A DNA stretch of 62,689 bases, taken from IMG/VR virus record IMGVR_UViG_3300009506_000027, positions 1 to 62,689 of that record; one strand, written 5' to 3'. The stretch comes from a virus. Below are positions 7,328 through 13,806 of the stretch, piece after piece (position 1 is the first letter of the stretch; every line of letters starts with the position of its first letter). A program made the translations under genes and the position numbers. The notes under the pieces were generated by a model. The model saw only the letters and a list, made by a program, of their open reading frames with translations, made no database searches and was not told where the DNA came from.

Positions 7328-7783
7328 ATGGCAAGCTATGTGAACGAAGTGCGCCTCCTCGGCTACGCAGGCATCGACCCAGAGGTCCATGTCTTCGATG
7401 GGGGTGGTCAGGTCACGAACATCAACCTGGCGACGACTCGCTACTACCGGAAGGGCGGGTCAGAGGACTGGAATGAGGAAACGACCTGGCATCGGCTCGT
7501 TTTCTATGGAAAATCGGCTGAACAGGCTGCGGAATGGTTCCACAAGGGCTCTCGCATCTACGTGGAGGGCTACATTCGCACCCGCAAGGTCGAGGAAAAG
7601 TATTTTACGGACGTCGTCGTGGATCGCTTCATCAACCTCGACCCCAGGGAAGACAGTGACAGCCATCAGGGCTCCAGTAGGAGCTATTCTCAACCCAAGA
7701 AGACTACGCCGTCCGACCTGAGGGGTGAAACGACCGATCCCCTGGGTCCGCTGGACGACGTAGACGACGATCTTCCATTCTAA
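7328..7783 (+). CDS. ssb: Single-stranded DNA-binding protein
   Basis: 151 residues with the bacterial SSB plan: OB-fold in residues 1-105 (NEVRLLGYAGIDPEV, TTWHRLVFYGKSAEQAAEW, GSRIYVEGYIRTRK), then a low-complexity linker, then an acidic tip ending DDVDDDLPF. That DDxPF tip is the known docking peptide for host replication and repair proteins. It would coat phage ssDNA during replication and recombination. Confidence 0.95.
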   Translation: MASYVNEVRLLGYAGIDPEVHVFDGGGQVTNINLATTRYYRKGGSEDWNEETTWHRLVFYGKSAEQAAEWFHKGSRIYVEGYIRTRKVEEKYFTDVVVDRFINLDPREDSDSHQGSSRSYSQPKKTTPSDLRGETTDPLGPLDDVDDDLPF

Positions 7784-7798
7784 CAGGAGGCACTGACA

Positions 7799-7870
7799 AT
7801 GACTTCGGTTCTGACTCTCTCGCTGGCCTGGGTGGTGTCCTGCCTGTGGCCTCGCATCTTCCTTCCGTAG
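7799..7870 (+). CDS. Small hydrophobic peptide (23 aa)
   Basis: Begins at an ATG with a perfect AGGAGG 9-10 nt before it, 15 bp after ssb. The product is nearly all hydrophobic (VLTLSLAWVVSCLWP), suggesting one membrane span. The strong ribosome site is the main argument. Function unknown. Confidence 0.45.
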   Translation: MTSVLTLSLAWVVSCLWPRIFLP

Positions 7871-7878
7871 GGGGTGAC

Positions 7879-7998
7879 ATGAGCATGATCCTCTTCGGTC
7901 ATTTCTTCGCGTTCAACCTGATCTGGATTCCGACATTCTTCGTCACCTGTATTGGGCTGAACCCTTTCGTGAACAAGATCATCACCTTCGTACCGTGA
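7879..7998 (+). CDS. Small hydrophobic peptide (39 aa)
   Basis: Begins MSMILFGHFFAFNL after GGGGGTGAC, 8 bp after the previous small gene. Rich in Phe, Ile and Val, probably membrane-inserted. Its stop overlaps the GTG start of the following SLOG-family gene (GTGA). Function unknown. Confidence 0.5.
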   Translation: MSMILFGHFFAFNLIWIPTFFVTCIGLNPFVNKIITFVP

Positions 7999-8411
7999 TC
8001 GTCTGTATCGCGGGTTCTCGGGGGATCAACGACTACGACGCCCTCGTGAAGGCGATTGACGGGGCTCGTTTCCGAATCAACCTCATCCTCACCGGGGGTG
8101 CGAAGGGCGTAGACCAGTTGGCTACCCGGTATGCGAGACATACCCGGACCCAGTACGCCGTCTTCCCCCCGATGTGGGATGAGTTGGGCAAGAAGGCTGG
8201 TTTCGTCCGCTCCGACCACATGATCCAGGTCGCGGACGGCCTGATCGCCCTCTGGGACGGTCATTCCCGTGGCACACTCGGGACGATCCGTTTCGCGGTC
8301 AAGCGGAACTGTCATATCTTCGTAGCAGACGAACACGGAGACATGATGTGGCGGCGATCGGATGACGGAACCGAGGAAGAGAACCGGCCTGTGCCGTGGG
8401 TGCTGGGATGA
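7995..8411 (+). CDS. SLOG-superfamily protein (DUF2493-like)
   Basis: 138 residues from a GTG coupled to the previous stop. The N-terminal IVCIAGSRGINDYDALVKAI and the central ILTGGAKGVDQLATRYA are the two nucleotide-binding signatures of the DUF2493/YspA branch of SLOG proteins; then a conserved region with RSDHMIQVADGLIALWDG. The family is thought to bind nucleotide-derived ligands and is common in phages, but its role there is not established. Confidence 0.85.
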   Translation: MIVCIAGSRGINDYDALVKAIDGARFRINLILTGGAKGVDQLATRYARHTRTQYAVFPPMWDELGKKAGFVRSDHMIQVADGLIALWDGHSRGTLGTIRFAVKRNCHIFVADEHGDMMWRRSDDGTEEENRPVPWVLG

Positions 8412-8619
8412 CTTCGCAAGGGAAGGTCCTGGATGCCGTCGTTATGCTCGCTCACGGGCAGTACGAAGGTACCTGCTCGCATGGGAGGCTGACCCGAACC
8501 TGGAAGCCTCCTACGAGCAGGTGGACGTGTTGGACTGCTGGGCTGCTCCTGGGAGGGTTGGTGTCTTTCACGATCTTCCGTTTTTCGTCAAACCTCAACC
8601 GAAAGAATTTGAAAAATGA
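8362..8619 (+). CDS. Hypothetical protein (85 aa), frame uncertain
   Basis: This frame gives a plausible protein (LLAWEADPNLEASYEQVDVLDC, and CRGCWDDF near the start), but it overlaps the previous gene by 50 bp and has a weak ribosome site. A rival frame starts at 8408 with an ATGA overlap and runs to 8644, but its composition is poorer (many Thr, Trp and Arg). I prefer this one, with reserve. Confidence 0.45.
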   Translation: MTEPRKRTGLCRGCWDDFAREGPGCRRYARSRAVRRYLLAWEADPNLEASYEQVDVLDCWAAPGRVGVFHDLPFFVKPQPKEFEK

Positions 8620-8637
8620 CCCCTTTTCAGCCGATTT

Positions 8638-8650
8638 GTTATAGCGATAA
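8638..8650. promoter_or_regulatory. GTTATAGCGATAA operator-like site
   Basis: Matches the GTTATAACGATAAC dyad of the integrase promoter (55348) except at two of 14 positions. It begins the gap between rightward genes at 8620-8901 and lies about 110 bp before the TATAAT at 8756. It may be a repressor site. Confidence 0.45.
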
Positions 8651-8652
8651 AA

Positions 8653-8776
8653 AAGGTACAGCGCGAAGGTACGGCAACGCGGGTCAGCAAGTTCTTTCGC
8701 CACAACGACTTACAGCGCAGTTGCCTTTTGAAAGGTACAGCGTCGAGGGACACAATATAATAAGAATATATAAAAG
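8653..8776. other. Iteron-like repeats and AT-rich stretch: candidate origin or control region
   Basis: AAGGTACAGCG occurs at 8653-8663 and 8732-8742, a close copy (AAGGTACGGC) at 8666-8675, and a partial copy (TACAGCG) at 8711-8717. Directly after them 8754-8776 is almost pure A/T in a GC-rich genome and includes TATAAT at 8756-8761. The same element in inverse orientation stands twice before the replication gene at 51877. Together this looks like initiator-binding sites beside an unwinding region, or a promoter with a special -35 site. Confidence 0.4.
8756..8761 (+). promoter_or_regulatory. TATAAT -10 element without consensus -35
   Basis: A perfect TATAAT for the genes starting at 8902. 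The -35 position (8733-8738) falls inside one AAGGTACAGCG repeat rather than a TTGACA, so this promoter could depend on a protein bound to that repeat. Confidence 0.4.
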
Positions 8777-8901
8777 CCAAGAAAAGAGTGAATCATGGGG
8801 GGACCAAATTTCGCCGCCGATTCGTGAAGAATTGGGTTTGGTGGAGTGTCCCCCGCCTCGCTCGCTGGATTCATCGCTCGACTTCACAGAGGGGGAATGA
8901 A

Positions 8902-9237
8902 ATGGCAGAGATCAGGGAAGCGGTTGTACCTGGGGGGACGTTGGATGCGGAGGCCCGCGTCTGGTCGGAAGCGGAGGTGTTGGACTTGGGCCTCCAGTTG
9001 ACCGCCGTGGTGATGACGTCGGTTTACGGCGGGACGATGGAGGAAGCCTGGAAGACCTACGAGGAGGAGAAAGACGGGAAGGCTCCTTGTGAGGAGTTCC
9101 GGGACTTCGCCCTGATGGGGATTCACCTGGCCGAGCTTTTGACGTTGAAGGTCGGCCTGAGGGACGTCCTGGGGCTGGATGTGGATGCGATTCTGGCCCC
9201 ACACCAAAAGGAGGCTGAAAATGGGGAAGATGAGTAA
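8902..9237 (+). CDS. Hypothetical acidic protein (111 aa)
   Basis: Starts at the ATG at 8902 after GAGGGGGAATGAA (MAEIREAVVPGG); the frame upstream is open but overlaps the control region. Largely helical and acidic (GTMEEAWKTYEEEKDG, MGIHLAELLTLKVGL). Overlaps the next gene by 17 bp. Function unknown. Confidence 0.65.
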   Translation: MAEIREAVVPGGTLDAEARVWSEAEVLDLGLQLTAVVMTSVYGGTMEEAWKTYEEEKDGKAPCEEFRDFALMGIHLAELLTLKVGLRDVLGLDVDAILAPHQKEAENGEDE

Positions 9238-9610
9238 AGATTGGATGGTCGCCTGGGCCGTCTGGTGGCTGGTGTTCCTGGCTGACCTGTTTTTCTGGCA
9301 CCACGTCTGGTTCACCCGAGGCATCCTGATTGCCTTCCTGGTGCTGGAGGTTTGGGGGGCGGCGTTCAGGAAGCGGGGCGGCGATACCCTGAGCGAGTTC
9401 CAGCAGTGGATTTCGGCCCACGCCGGGGAGGACGCGAGGTGGTGGCAGTCGTGGAACGCACTCGTGACCGGCCTCGCCCTACTGGTGTCAGTGCAGGCCG
9501 GGTACGTAGTCATGGATCTCTGGGGCCGTTGGGACCTGTCGGTCATCGCCATCCTGACTGTGTTCCTGTGGAATCTTTTCCACTGGACGGAAAGCGAAAG
9601 GTACGGTTAG
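9221..9610 (+). CDS. Hypothetical polytopic membrane protein
   Basis: 129 residues from the ATG at 9221, with AAGGAGG 7 nt before it. Three or four membrane segments: about 8-25 (WAVWWLVFLADLFFW), 28-45 (GILIAFLVLEVWG), 85-105 (ALVTGLALLVSVQAGYVV) and 110-125. Its stop overlaps the next GTG (TAGTG). Function unknown. Confidence 0.65.
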   Translation: MGKMSKDWMVAWAVWWLVFLADLFFWHHVWFTRGILIAFLVLEVWGAAFRKRGGDTLSEFQQWISAHAGEDARWWQSWNALVTGLALLVSVQAGYVVMDLWGRWDLSVIAILTVFLWNLFHWTESERYG

Positions 9611-9957
9611 TGAGGCCCTGGATCGGAGTTGACCTCGACGGAACGCTGGCCGTCTACGACAAGTGGGAGGGGCCGACCATCATCGGCCCCCCTGTCCCCA
9701 GGATGGTGGAGCGGGTGTTGGCGTGGCGGGAGGAGGGGTGGCAGGTGAAGATTTTCACTGCCCGTGTGGCTGACGCGAAGGAGCGCCACGAGGCCCACCC
9801 CGCCATCGAAGCCTGGTGTAGGGAACACCTGGGGGAAGTTCTGCCCATCACCTGCGAGAAGGACATGGGGATGGTGGAGCTTTGGGACGACCGCTGCGTG
9901 CAGGTGCGGAAGAACACTGGCGAACCCATAGGGAGGAGCACTCGTGGCCTTAGTTGA
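9610..9957 (+). CDS. HAD-superfamily hydrolase
   Basis: 115 residues from a GTG overlapping the previous stop. Motif I is GVDLDGTLAVYDKW (nucleophile and acid/base Asp in DxDGT), motif II the Thr in VKIFTARVAD, motif III/IV the Lys and Asp in CEKDMGMVELWDDRC. It is short, like the small phage HAD proteins, with a minimal cap. It probably removes a phosphate from a small metabolite or nucleotide; the substrate cannot be told. Confidence 0.85.
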   Translation: MRPWIGVDLDGTLAVYDKWEGPTIIGPPVPRMVERVLAWREEGWQVKIFTARVADAKERHEAHPAIEAWCREHLGEVLPITCEKDMGMVELWDDRCVQVRKNTGEPIGRSTRGLS

Positions 9958-10318
9958 TGAGCAGTGGGGTGAAAGACTCCTAGACGTAGCTAGGGATATT
10001 ATGAAGGTCGTTGTATCCACGAGCAAGAATGTGGACGCCCTGGCGGCGCGGGTCAGTAATCTGGAGGAGCGGACCCTGCCGCCAGCCGACCGCTGGGGGG
10101 ACGAAGACGAGAAGGAGGCGTCCGGTGTCCTCGTCCCCATCGAGGAACTAACCGAAGCGTTGGCCGTCCTCGACCGAGCCCGTGCCTGTATCATCGCCAC
10201 GGCTGAGATCCCGATGCGCCTGGAGACAGTGCGCTTCCCCAAGACACTGAAGGCGATTGATCGCCTCTTTCATAAGGTGGGGTACGATGGAGCGGGTGCG
10301 CATCAAGAAGTGGGGTAA
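9944..10318 (+). CDS. Hypothetical protein (124 aa)
   Basis: GTG start with GGGAGGAG before it and a 14-bp overlap with the HAD gene. Helical, with a possible coiled-coil (NVDALAARVSNLEER) and a C-terminal helical part. Function unknown. Overlaps the next gene by 32 bp. Confidence 0.6.
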   Translation: MALVDEQWGERLLDVARDIMKVVVSTSKNVDALAARVSNLEERTLPPADRWGDEDEKEASGVLVPIEELTEALAVLDRARACIIATAEIPMRLETVRFPKTLKAIDRLFHKVGYDGAGAHQEVG

Positions 10319-10481
10319 AGACCACTACGAGGATCCACAGAAGCCGGGGTTCACGCTCTGTGGGTTTATGGTCCCATGGAAGCGCCGGGAGCCGCAGTAC
10401 AAAAAGCTCTGCGTGGAGTGCCGCAAGGTCTACCAGATGCGTTTCGAGGACCTGGTGAAGGAAATGCAGCATACCCCTTGA
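10287..10481 (+). CDS. Hypothetical small zinc-ribbon-like protein
   Basis: 64 residues from the ATG at 10287 (MERVRIKKWGKDHYEDP). One Cys in FTLCGF and a CVEC pair further on could form a treble-clef-like site. Basic. Its end overlaps the -35 hexamer of the promoter for the large RNA. Function unknown. Confidence 0.55.
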   Translation: MERVRIKKWGKDHYEDPQKPGFTLCGFMVPWKRREPQYKKLCVECRKVYQMRFEDLVKEMQHTP

Positions 10482-10505
10482 CACCACATTACAGGACGTT
10501 ATCTT
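10478..10505 (+). promoter_or_regulatory. Promoter of the large structured RNA
   Basis: Perfect -35 TTGACA (10478-10483), 16-bp spacer, -10 TATCTT (10500-10505, four of six). Transcription would start near 10512, in front of the structured RNA and without a gene start following. Confidence 0.65.
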
Positions 10506-10953
10506 CCAGGTCGCTGATTGAAAACTGGAATACAGGCCGCATGGGGTCTGTGAGGATATGCCGGGGCGACCCGGCGAAAGGGGATCGGTTTCCTGCGACC
10601 CCCCGCCTACGGGTCCAGCCATGTAAGCTCGCGCTGGTTGGCGTGGACACTTCCACGACTGACGCTTCCGCGAACCGGGAGATAAGCCCGAAGGAGGACC
10701 ACCCCGAGCAGTGGGCAACGCTGGCTGCGAAGGGTGGGGGAACGAGGGCCGACAGTGAACGAGTAGCGTGAGAGTTTGAGTCCCGATCAAGGACGAAGGC
10801 GATTACGAAGAACCGCACGGGCAAGGGTTGGGACACCCGATGGTCGTGTGGCCCGAGGAGTAGCGGCGACGTGAAACTCAGAGGGAGAGTGGCATTGACT
10901 GACTCAAAAGGTCAGGCACCCACCGGACGGGCTCTTTCTCGCAGGTTAACCAA

Positions 10954-11029
10954 GTGTGATTAGCTCAGTGGTAAGAGCAAAGCGGCGATAACGCTTAGGT
11001 CGCGGGTTCGACCCCCGCATCATACACCA
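10954..11029 (+). tRNA. tRNA-Ile(GAU) inside the large RNA
   Basis: 76 nt, all arms intact: acceptor GTGTGAT/ATCATAC (one G-U pair), D stem GCTC/GAGC with GG in the loop, anticodon stem AAGCG/CGCTT, T stem GCGGG/CCCGC with loop TTCGACC, discriminator A and encoded CCA. Anticodon GAT at positions 34-36. Odd: position 33 is C, not the near-universal T, and 32 is G. It sits in the apical loop of a 15-bp helix of the surrounding RNA. Confidence 0.9.
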
Positions 11030-11331
11030 AAAACGGAAAGACCCGTCCGGCACTGGAGACAAAAGTGGCTTAATCCCACGCCCTCCGGGGAACGTGGGGT
11101 GGGACAGACTCCCAAGGTCAGTCCTACTTGGTCGGAAGACGGAGGTAGCTCCTTAGCGGGAGCCCGCAGGCCGCAAGCCTGGCCCGAGTGTGAAGACCGA
11201 GTACATCCGGTGCGACAAGCCTAACGCCTGGCTTTCAAAACGGCAGTCATGGCCCATACCAGCCTCGCTGGTGGACAACGCGGGAACCCTACGGGTGGAG
11301 CCGGGGGATAATCCGACAAAAGGGGGACCAG

Positions 11332-11360
11332 AAAACGCCCATAGTCTCAGGGCGTTTTTT
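11332..11360 (+). terminator. Intrinsic terminator of the large RNA
   Basis: AAAACGCCC (11332-11340) pairs with GGGCGTTTT (11350-11358) around a 9-nt loop, and six T follow the GC stem (11355-11360). It ends the structured RNA. Confidence 0.85.
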
Positions 11361-11372
11361 CATATCTATACC

Positions 11373-11401
11373 TTGTGTTTCGGGCCGTCACTGGCTATTC
11401 T
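11373..11401 (+). promoter_or_regulatory. Candidate promoter for the packaging/structural genes
   Basis: TTGTGT (11373-11378), exactly 17 bp, TATTCT (11396-11401). It lies just after the RNA terminator and 24 bp before the next gene, where a new promoter would be needed. Confidence 0.4.
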
Positions 11402-11424
11402 GTTCTGTGAAGGGAGGTAATATC

Positions 11425-11637
11425 GTGACAGCAATTCCACCGGAAGGCTACAAGAAGTATCCCTGGGCCCTCGGCCCGATGAAGCTGCCCTGCGACTTCT
11501 TTTTCGAGGGTGACGACGCGGACAGAGCGGCGAGTGCCGCCAGGGTATGGGCGTCACGTAACAAGCATCACGGGATCCGCGTGGCGACCAGGAAAGAGCC
11601 TGGCGGCGTGCGAATCTACTTCCAGCAGGAGAACTAG
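11425..11637 (+). CDS. Hypothetical protein (70 aa)
   Basis: I choose the GTG at 11425 because AGGGAGGT stands 7 nt before it; an in-frame GTG at 11407 has no such site. The product (MTAIPPEGYKKYPW...) is small, with a helix (ADRAASAARVWASR) and strands at the end (GGVRIYF). Function unknown. First gene after the RNA terminator. Confidence 0.6.
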   Translation: MTAIPPEGYKKYPWALGPMKLPCDFFFEGDDADRAASAARVWASRNKHHGIRVATRKEPGGVRIYFQQEN

Positions 11638-11638
11638 C

Positions 11639-11860
11639 ATGGCGAGGCAGAAGCTCTTTGAGTACGCAGCCATCTTCCACCCAAGGGCCACCAAAGCCCA
11701 GAAGGACGCCGGGGAGGACCCGAAGTCCGAAATCATCATCTTCCCCGAGGTCGTTCTCGCCTACGACGAACGTGAAGTGGCGATGCGCGTCGCCAAGCAA
11801 CTCCCCGACTCCTACATGGACAAACTGTCTCAGGTCGAAATCATCATCCGGGGTTTTTAG
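11639..11860 (+). CDS. Conserved hypothetical protein, zero-frame product (73 aa)
   Basis: 73 residues from MARQKLFEYAAIFHP. It has a beta-alpha pattern (KLFEYAAIFHP, SEIIIFPEVVLAYDEREVAMRVAK, DKLSQVEIIIRGF). The shape resembles a small phage protein family of unknown role, but I cannot name it. The stop TAG directly follows a canonical slippery heptamer, so a longer -1 product is likely (next entry). Confidence 0.7.
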   Translation: MARQKLFEYAAIFHPRATKAQKDAGEDPKSEIIIFPEVVLAYDEREVAMRVAKQLPDSYMDKLSQVEIIIRGF

Positions 11861-12087
11861 CCGGTCCTCCCCGCCAGGAGCAGCCCGAAAGCGAGGCTGC
11901 GGGGCAGGACGTCACGTTGGTTCCTGGGTGGCGGTCCGAACCCGTGTGGTGGGCCGAGCAGCCTGGATACAACACAAACGGATTCGTTGACAACGCCCAC
12001 ACAATCTCCGACAATGCTGGAGGCGTGCTTTACACCTACACAGCAACCGACGCCTCTTCGTATATGGCCTCAGAGGTGGTCCCGTAA
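11857..12087 (+). CDS. Likely -1 frameshift extension of the 11639 gene (76 aa)
   Basis: The -1 frame stays open from the slippery site to a TAA at 12085 and has protein-like composition (WWAEQPGYNTNGFVDNAH, GGVLYTYTATDASSYMA), yet has no ATG and no good ribosome site. The heptamer G GGT TTT (11851-11857) is in phase. Six nt later a stem-loop follows: 11864-11873 pairs with 11900-11910 with one bulge, and inner CAGCC with GGCTG. The full product would have 149 residues. Its TAA overlaps the next ATG (TAATG). A TTG start is the alternative. Confidence 0.6.
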   Translation, partial: LAGPPRQEQPESEAAGQDVTLVPGWRSEPVWWAEQPGYNTNGFVDNAHTISDNAGGVLYTYTATDASSYMASEVVP

Positions 12088-12488
12088 TGGAACATCCCCG
12101 ACGACTGCCGATCCCCCACCGAGGGGGAATGTTGTCGGGGAAGAATTACACCAAGCCGACGTCGTGGTCTGCCGCGTTGCGGAGGGACTTGAAATACATC
12201 CTTGAATGGATGATGGCGCTACGGGTGGAGGGTGCCGACAGCCTTCTCAAGCTCGTGCCCAAGGTCGATAGCGCGATCGTCGGCTTCAGGGTTGGGAGCA
12301 AGGCACTAAGGATGATGGCCGGAATAGACTGCCGCTGCGACGCCCTCCCCCATAAGCCCTACTGCACGATCTGGAAACGCTTGAAATTTGGCGAACACTT
12401 CTGGTCAGAGTACGGGATGACGCCGAGCACGGATGAGCCGCCAGTCGGCTATGGTGAGGATGTGATCCAATTTCCGAAGGTGGTTTGA
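12087..12488 (+). CDS. Hypothetical protein (133 aa)
   Basis: ATG overlaps the stop of the frameshift extension (TAATG), with GAGGTGG upstream. Basic N-terminus, central helices, then a Cys/His group (IDCRCDALPHKPYCTIW) that could bind zinc. Function unknown. Confidence 0.6.
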   Translation: MEHPRRLPIPHRGGMLSGKNYTKPTSWSAALRRDLKYILEWMMALRVEGADSLLKLVPKVDSAIVGFRVGSKALRMMAGIDCRCDALPHKPYCTIWKRLKFGEHFWSEYGMTPSTDEPPVGYGEDVIQFPKVV

Positions 12489-12489
12489 C

Positions 12490-12756
12490 ATGGAGAGCAA
12501 GGTCGCAGTGCGCGGGGTTCAGTTCGTCTGGTACGTTCTGCGGGTCCGCGAGTGGTGGTTCGGCTTCCATCGTTTGAACTGGAGTACCGACCTTCGCTAC
12601 ATTTACCGATGGTTCCTTGGACTAGGTCCGCTGACGATTCGGCGGTGGGAACCACGTCCTTTCGAGGAGTTGAAGAGTGAGCGCGACGCCTATCATCAAA
12701 AGTGGGGAGGACTCCCCGGACCCCCAGCCTCCCCGCCTTGGTCAAGAGTTGGCTAA
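12490..12756 (+). CDS. Hypothetical aromatic-rich protein (88 aa)
   Basis: Starts 1 bp after the previous stop. The first 60 residues are unusually rich in Trp, Arg and Phe (WYVLRVREWWFGFHRLNW). Pro-rich C-terminus. It overlaps the next gene by 80 bp, so its last third may be under constraint from the other frame. Function unknown. Confidence 0.5.
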   Translation: MESKVAVRGVQFVWYVLRVREWWFGFHRLNWSTDLRYIYRWFLGLGPLTIRRWEPRPFEELKSERDAYHQKWGGLPGPPASPPWSRVG

Positions 12757-12958
12757 GCAAGCGATTGAAATGTACCAAGACTTCCGTACCGAGGGGTTTA
12801 GCGGCAAGGAAGCCTTTGAGCTTCTGAAGATGTTCGTCGGCCCGCACTACGCTATGGTGGTGCAGGGCATCCACCGGGCCGGGGTGGCGAGGGAGGCGGC
12901 GGCTGCGGCCCGCAACAAAGGCCCTGACATTCTCATTCCGCGACCTCAGTTGAGGTAG
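12677..12958 (+). CDS. Hypothetical protein (93 aa)
   Basis: GTG start with GAGGAG 9 nt before it, within the upstream gene. Pro-rich start, then a helical domain (LAKQAIEMYQDFRTEGFSGKEAFELLKMF). A TTG at 12749 would avoid most of the overlap but lacks a ribosome site. Function unknown. Confidence 0.55.
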   Translation: MSATPIIKSGEDSPDPQPPRLGQELAKQAIEMYQDFRTEGFSGKEAFELLKMFVGPHYAMVVQGIHRAGVAREAAAAARNKGPDILIPRPQLR

Positions 12959-12960
12959 GT

Positions 12961-13806
12961 ATGGCCGACCCCAAGGTCACGCCCACCGCCGCGATTGGTG
13001 CCGCTGGGCTGAGGAGCCCTGCGGAAACCAACGATCATCGTATCGAGGTCGGCCTAGCGCCAGTACCCCCAATGCTCGCCCCCGACCCCACGGGTGAGGA
13101 TGACATTTTCCTCGCCACCGGGGTCATGCCGTTTGAGTCACCCCTGGAGGACATTTACAACTACGTCGAGTCCAGGGCGATGCAGATGGGCTCGCACATT
13201 CGCCGCAGTCGCGGCCTCCCTCCCGGAGCCAAGGAAGAGAATATGCTCTCCGTGGAGGAGAAGGCTCTGGTGATCCTGGGGCGTGCTATCGGCGTGACCT
13301 GGCGGGGGATCAAGGCCAGGATCATTGAGGAGCGCATCAAGCGGGATGAGGTGCCACCCGACCGGGAGAGCGGGAGCTACCACGCCTCCGTGATCGTCCC
13401 CCACCGCCCCATCGTCGATGCCATCCACGCCGATATGCTGGACGCGCTGGAGGTGTTCTCGCCCCTGGTCGGTGGGTCGCAGCGCATCATCTGGCGGGCG
13501 AAGATGATTGAGTTCTACCGCCAGCGGATCTTCACCGTTGCGCGGTCACGCCTGAAGGCGAAGGAAAAGGAGGCTAGGATTATCGCCATGGACAAGGCGA
13601 TGGAGCGGCACATCCGGTTCTTCGATGGCCTGATGAAGGAGGAGGACATTGCCTCACTCCTCGCTTCCCCGTCCGAGCGGGTGGCCTCGCAGTCGAAGAC
13701 GAAAGCAGAGCAGGAGATCCAGAAGCTCTTTGATGAGGGTGAGATCACGGACCAGGAGCGGATTGACCAACTGAGGGAATTGAGACATGGCGACCTTCGA
13801 CGCTGA
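12961..13806 (+). CDS. Putative small terminase subunit
   Basis: 281 residues, starting 2 bp after the previous stop. Residues about 95-125 (EEKALVILGRAIGVTWRGIKARI) could be a helix-turn-helix and the C-terminal half is long, charged and helical (RSRLKAKEKEARIIAMDKAMERHI). Position two genes before the large terminase and the DNA-binding-like segment fit a small terminase, which recognises the packaging site. Sequence identity alone would not prove it. It overlaps the next gene by 20 bp. Confidence 0.4.
   Translation: MADPKVTPTAAIGAAGLRSPAETNDHRIEVGLAPVPPMLAPDPTGEDDIFLATGVMPFESPLEDIYNYVESRAMQMGSHIRRSRGLPPGAKEENMLSVEEKALVILGRAIGVTWRGIKARIIEERIKRDEVPPDRESGSYHASVIVPHRPIVDAIHADMLDALEVFSPLVGGSQRIIWRAKMIEFYRQRIFTVARSRLKAKEKEARIIAMDKAMERHIRFFDGLMKEEDIASLLASPSERVASQSKTKAEQEIQKLFDEGEITDQERIDQLRELRHGDLRR

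Larger units (their letters stand above)
10512..11360 (+). ncRNA. Giant ornate RNA of the GOLLD/ROOL type with embedded tRNA
   Basis: About 850 nt without a credible gene, bounded by a promoter and an intrinsic terminator. It is full of stable helices: GCCGGG-GCGA-CCCGGC at 10560-10575 (tetraloop), ACCAGC-CTC-GCTGGT near 11260, CAGGC-CGCAA-GCCTG near 11168, CCACG/CGTGG near 11076-11099, ACCC-TAC-GGGT near 11287. A long helix (10923-10938 with 11036-11050, one bulge) closes a loop that contains a whole tRNA. Known: GOLLD RNAs are about this length, live in phages and prophages, lie near tRNAs and sometimes contain one. ROOL is the alternative. The class call is inferred from architecture, not from a covariance search. 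Confidence 0.65.

Noticed and set aside
8616-8900. 94-codon frame through the repeat and AT-rich region
   Set aside because: It crosses the operator-like site, the repeats and the TATAAT; no ribosome site. The region looks regulatory.
10376-10771. 131-codon frame and others inside the large RNA
   Set aside because: They overlap stable hairpins and the RNA promoter, lack ribosome sites and have poor composition.
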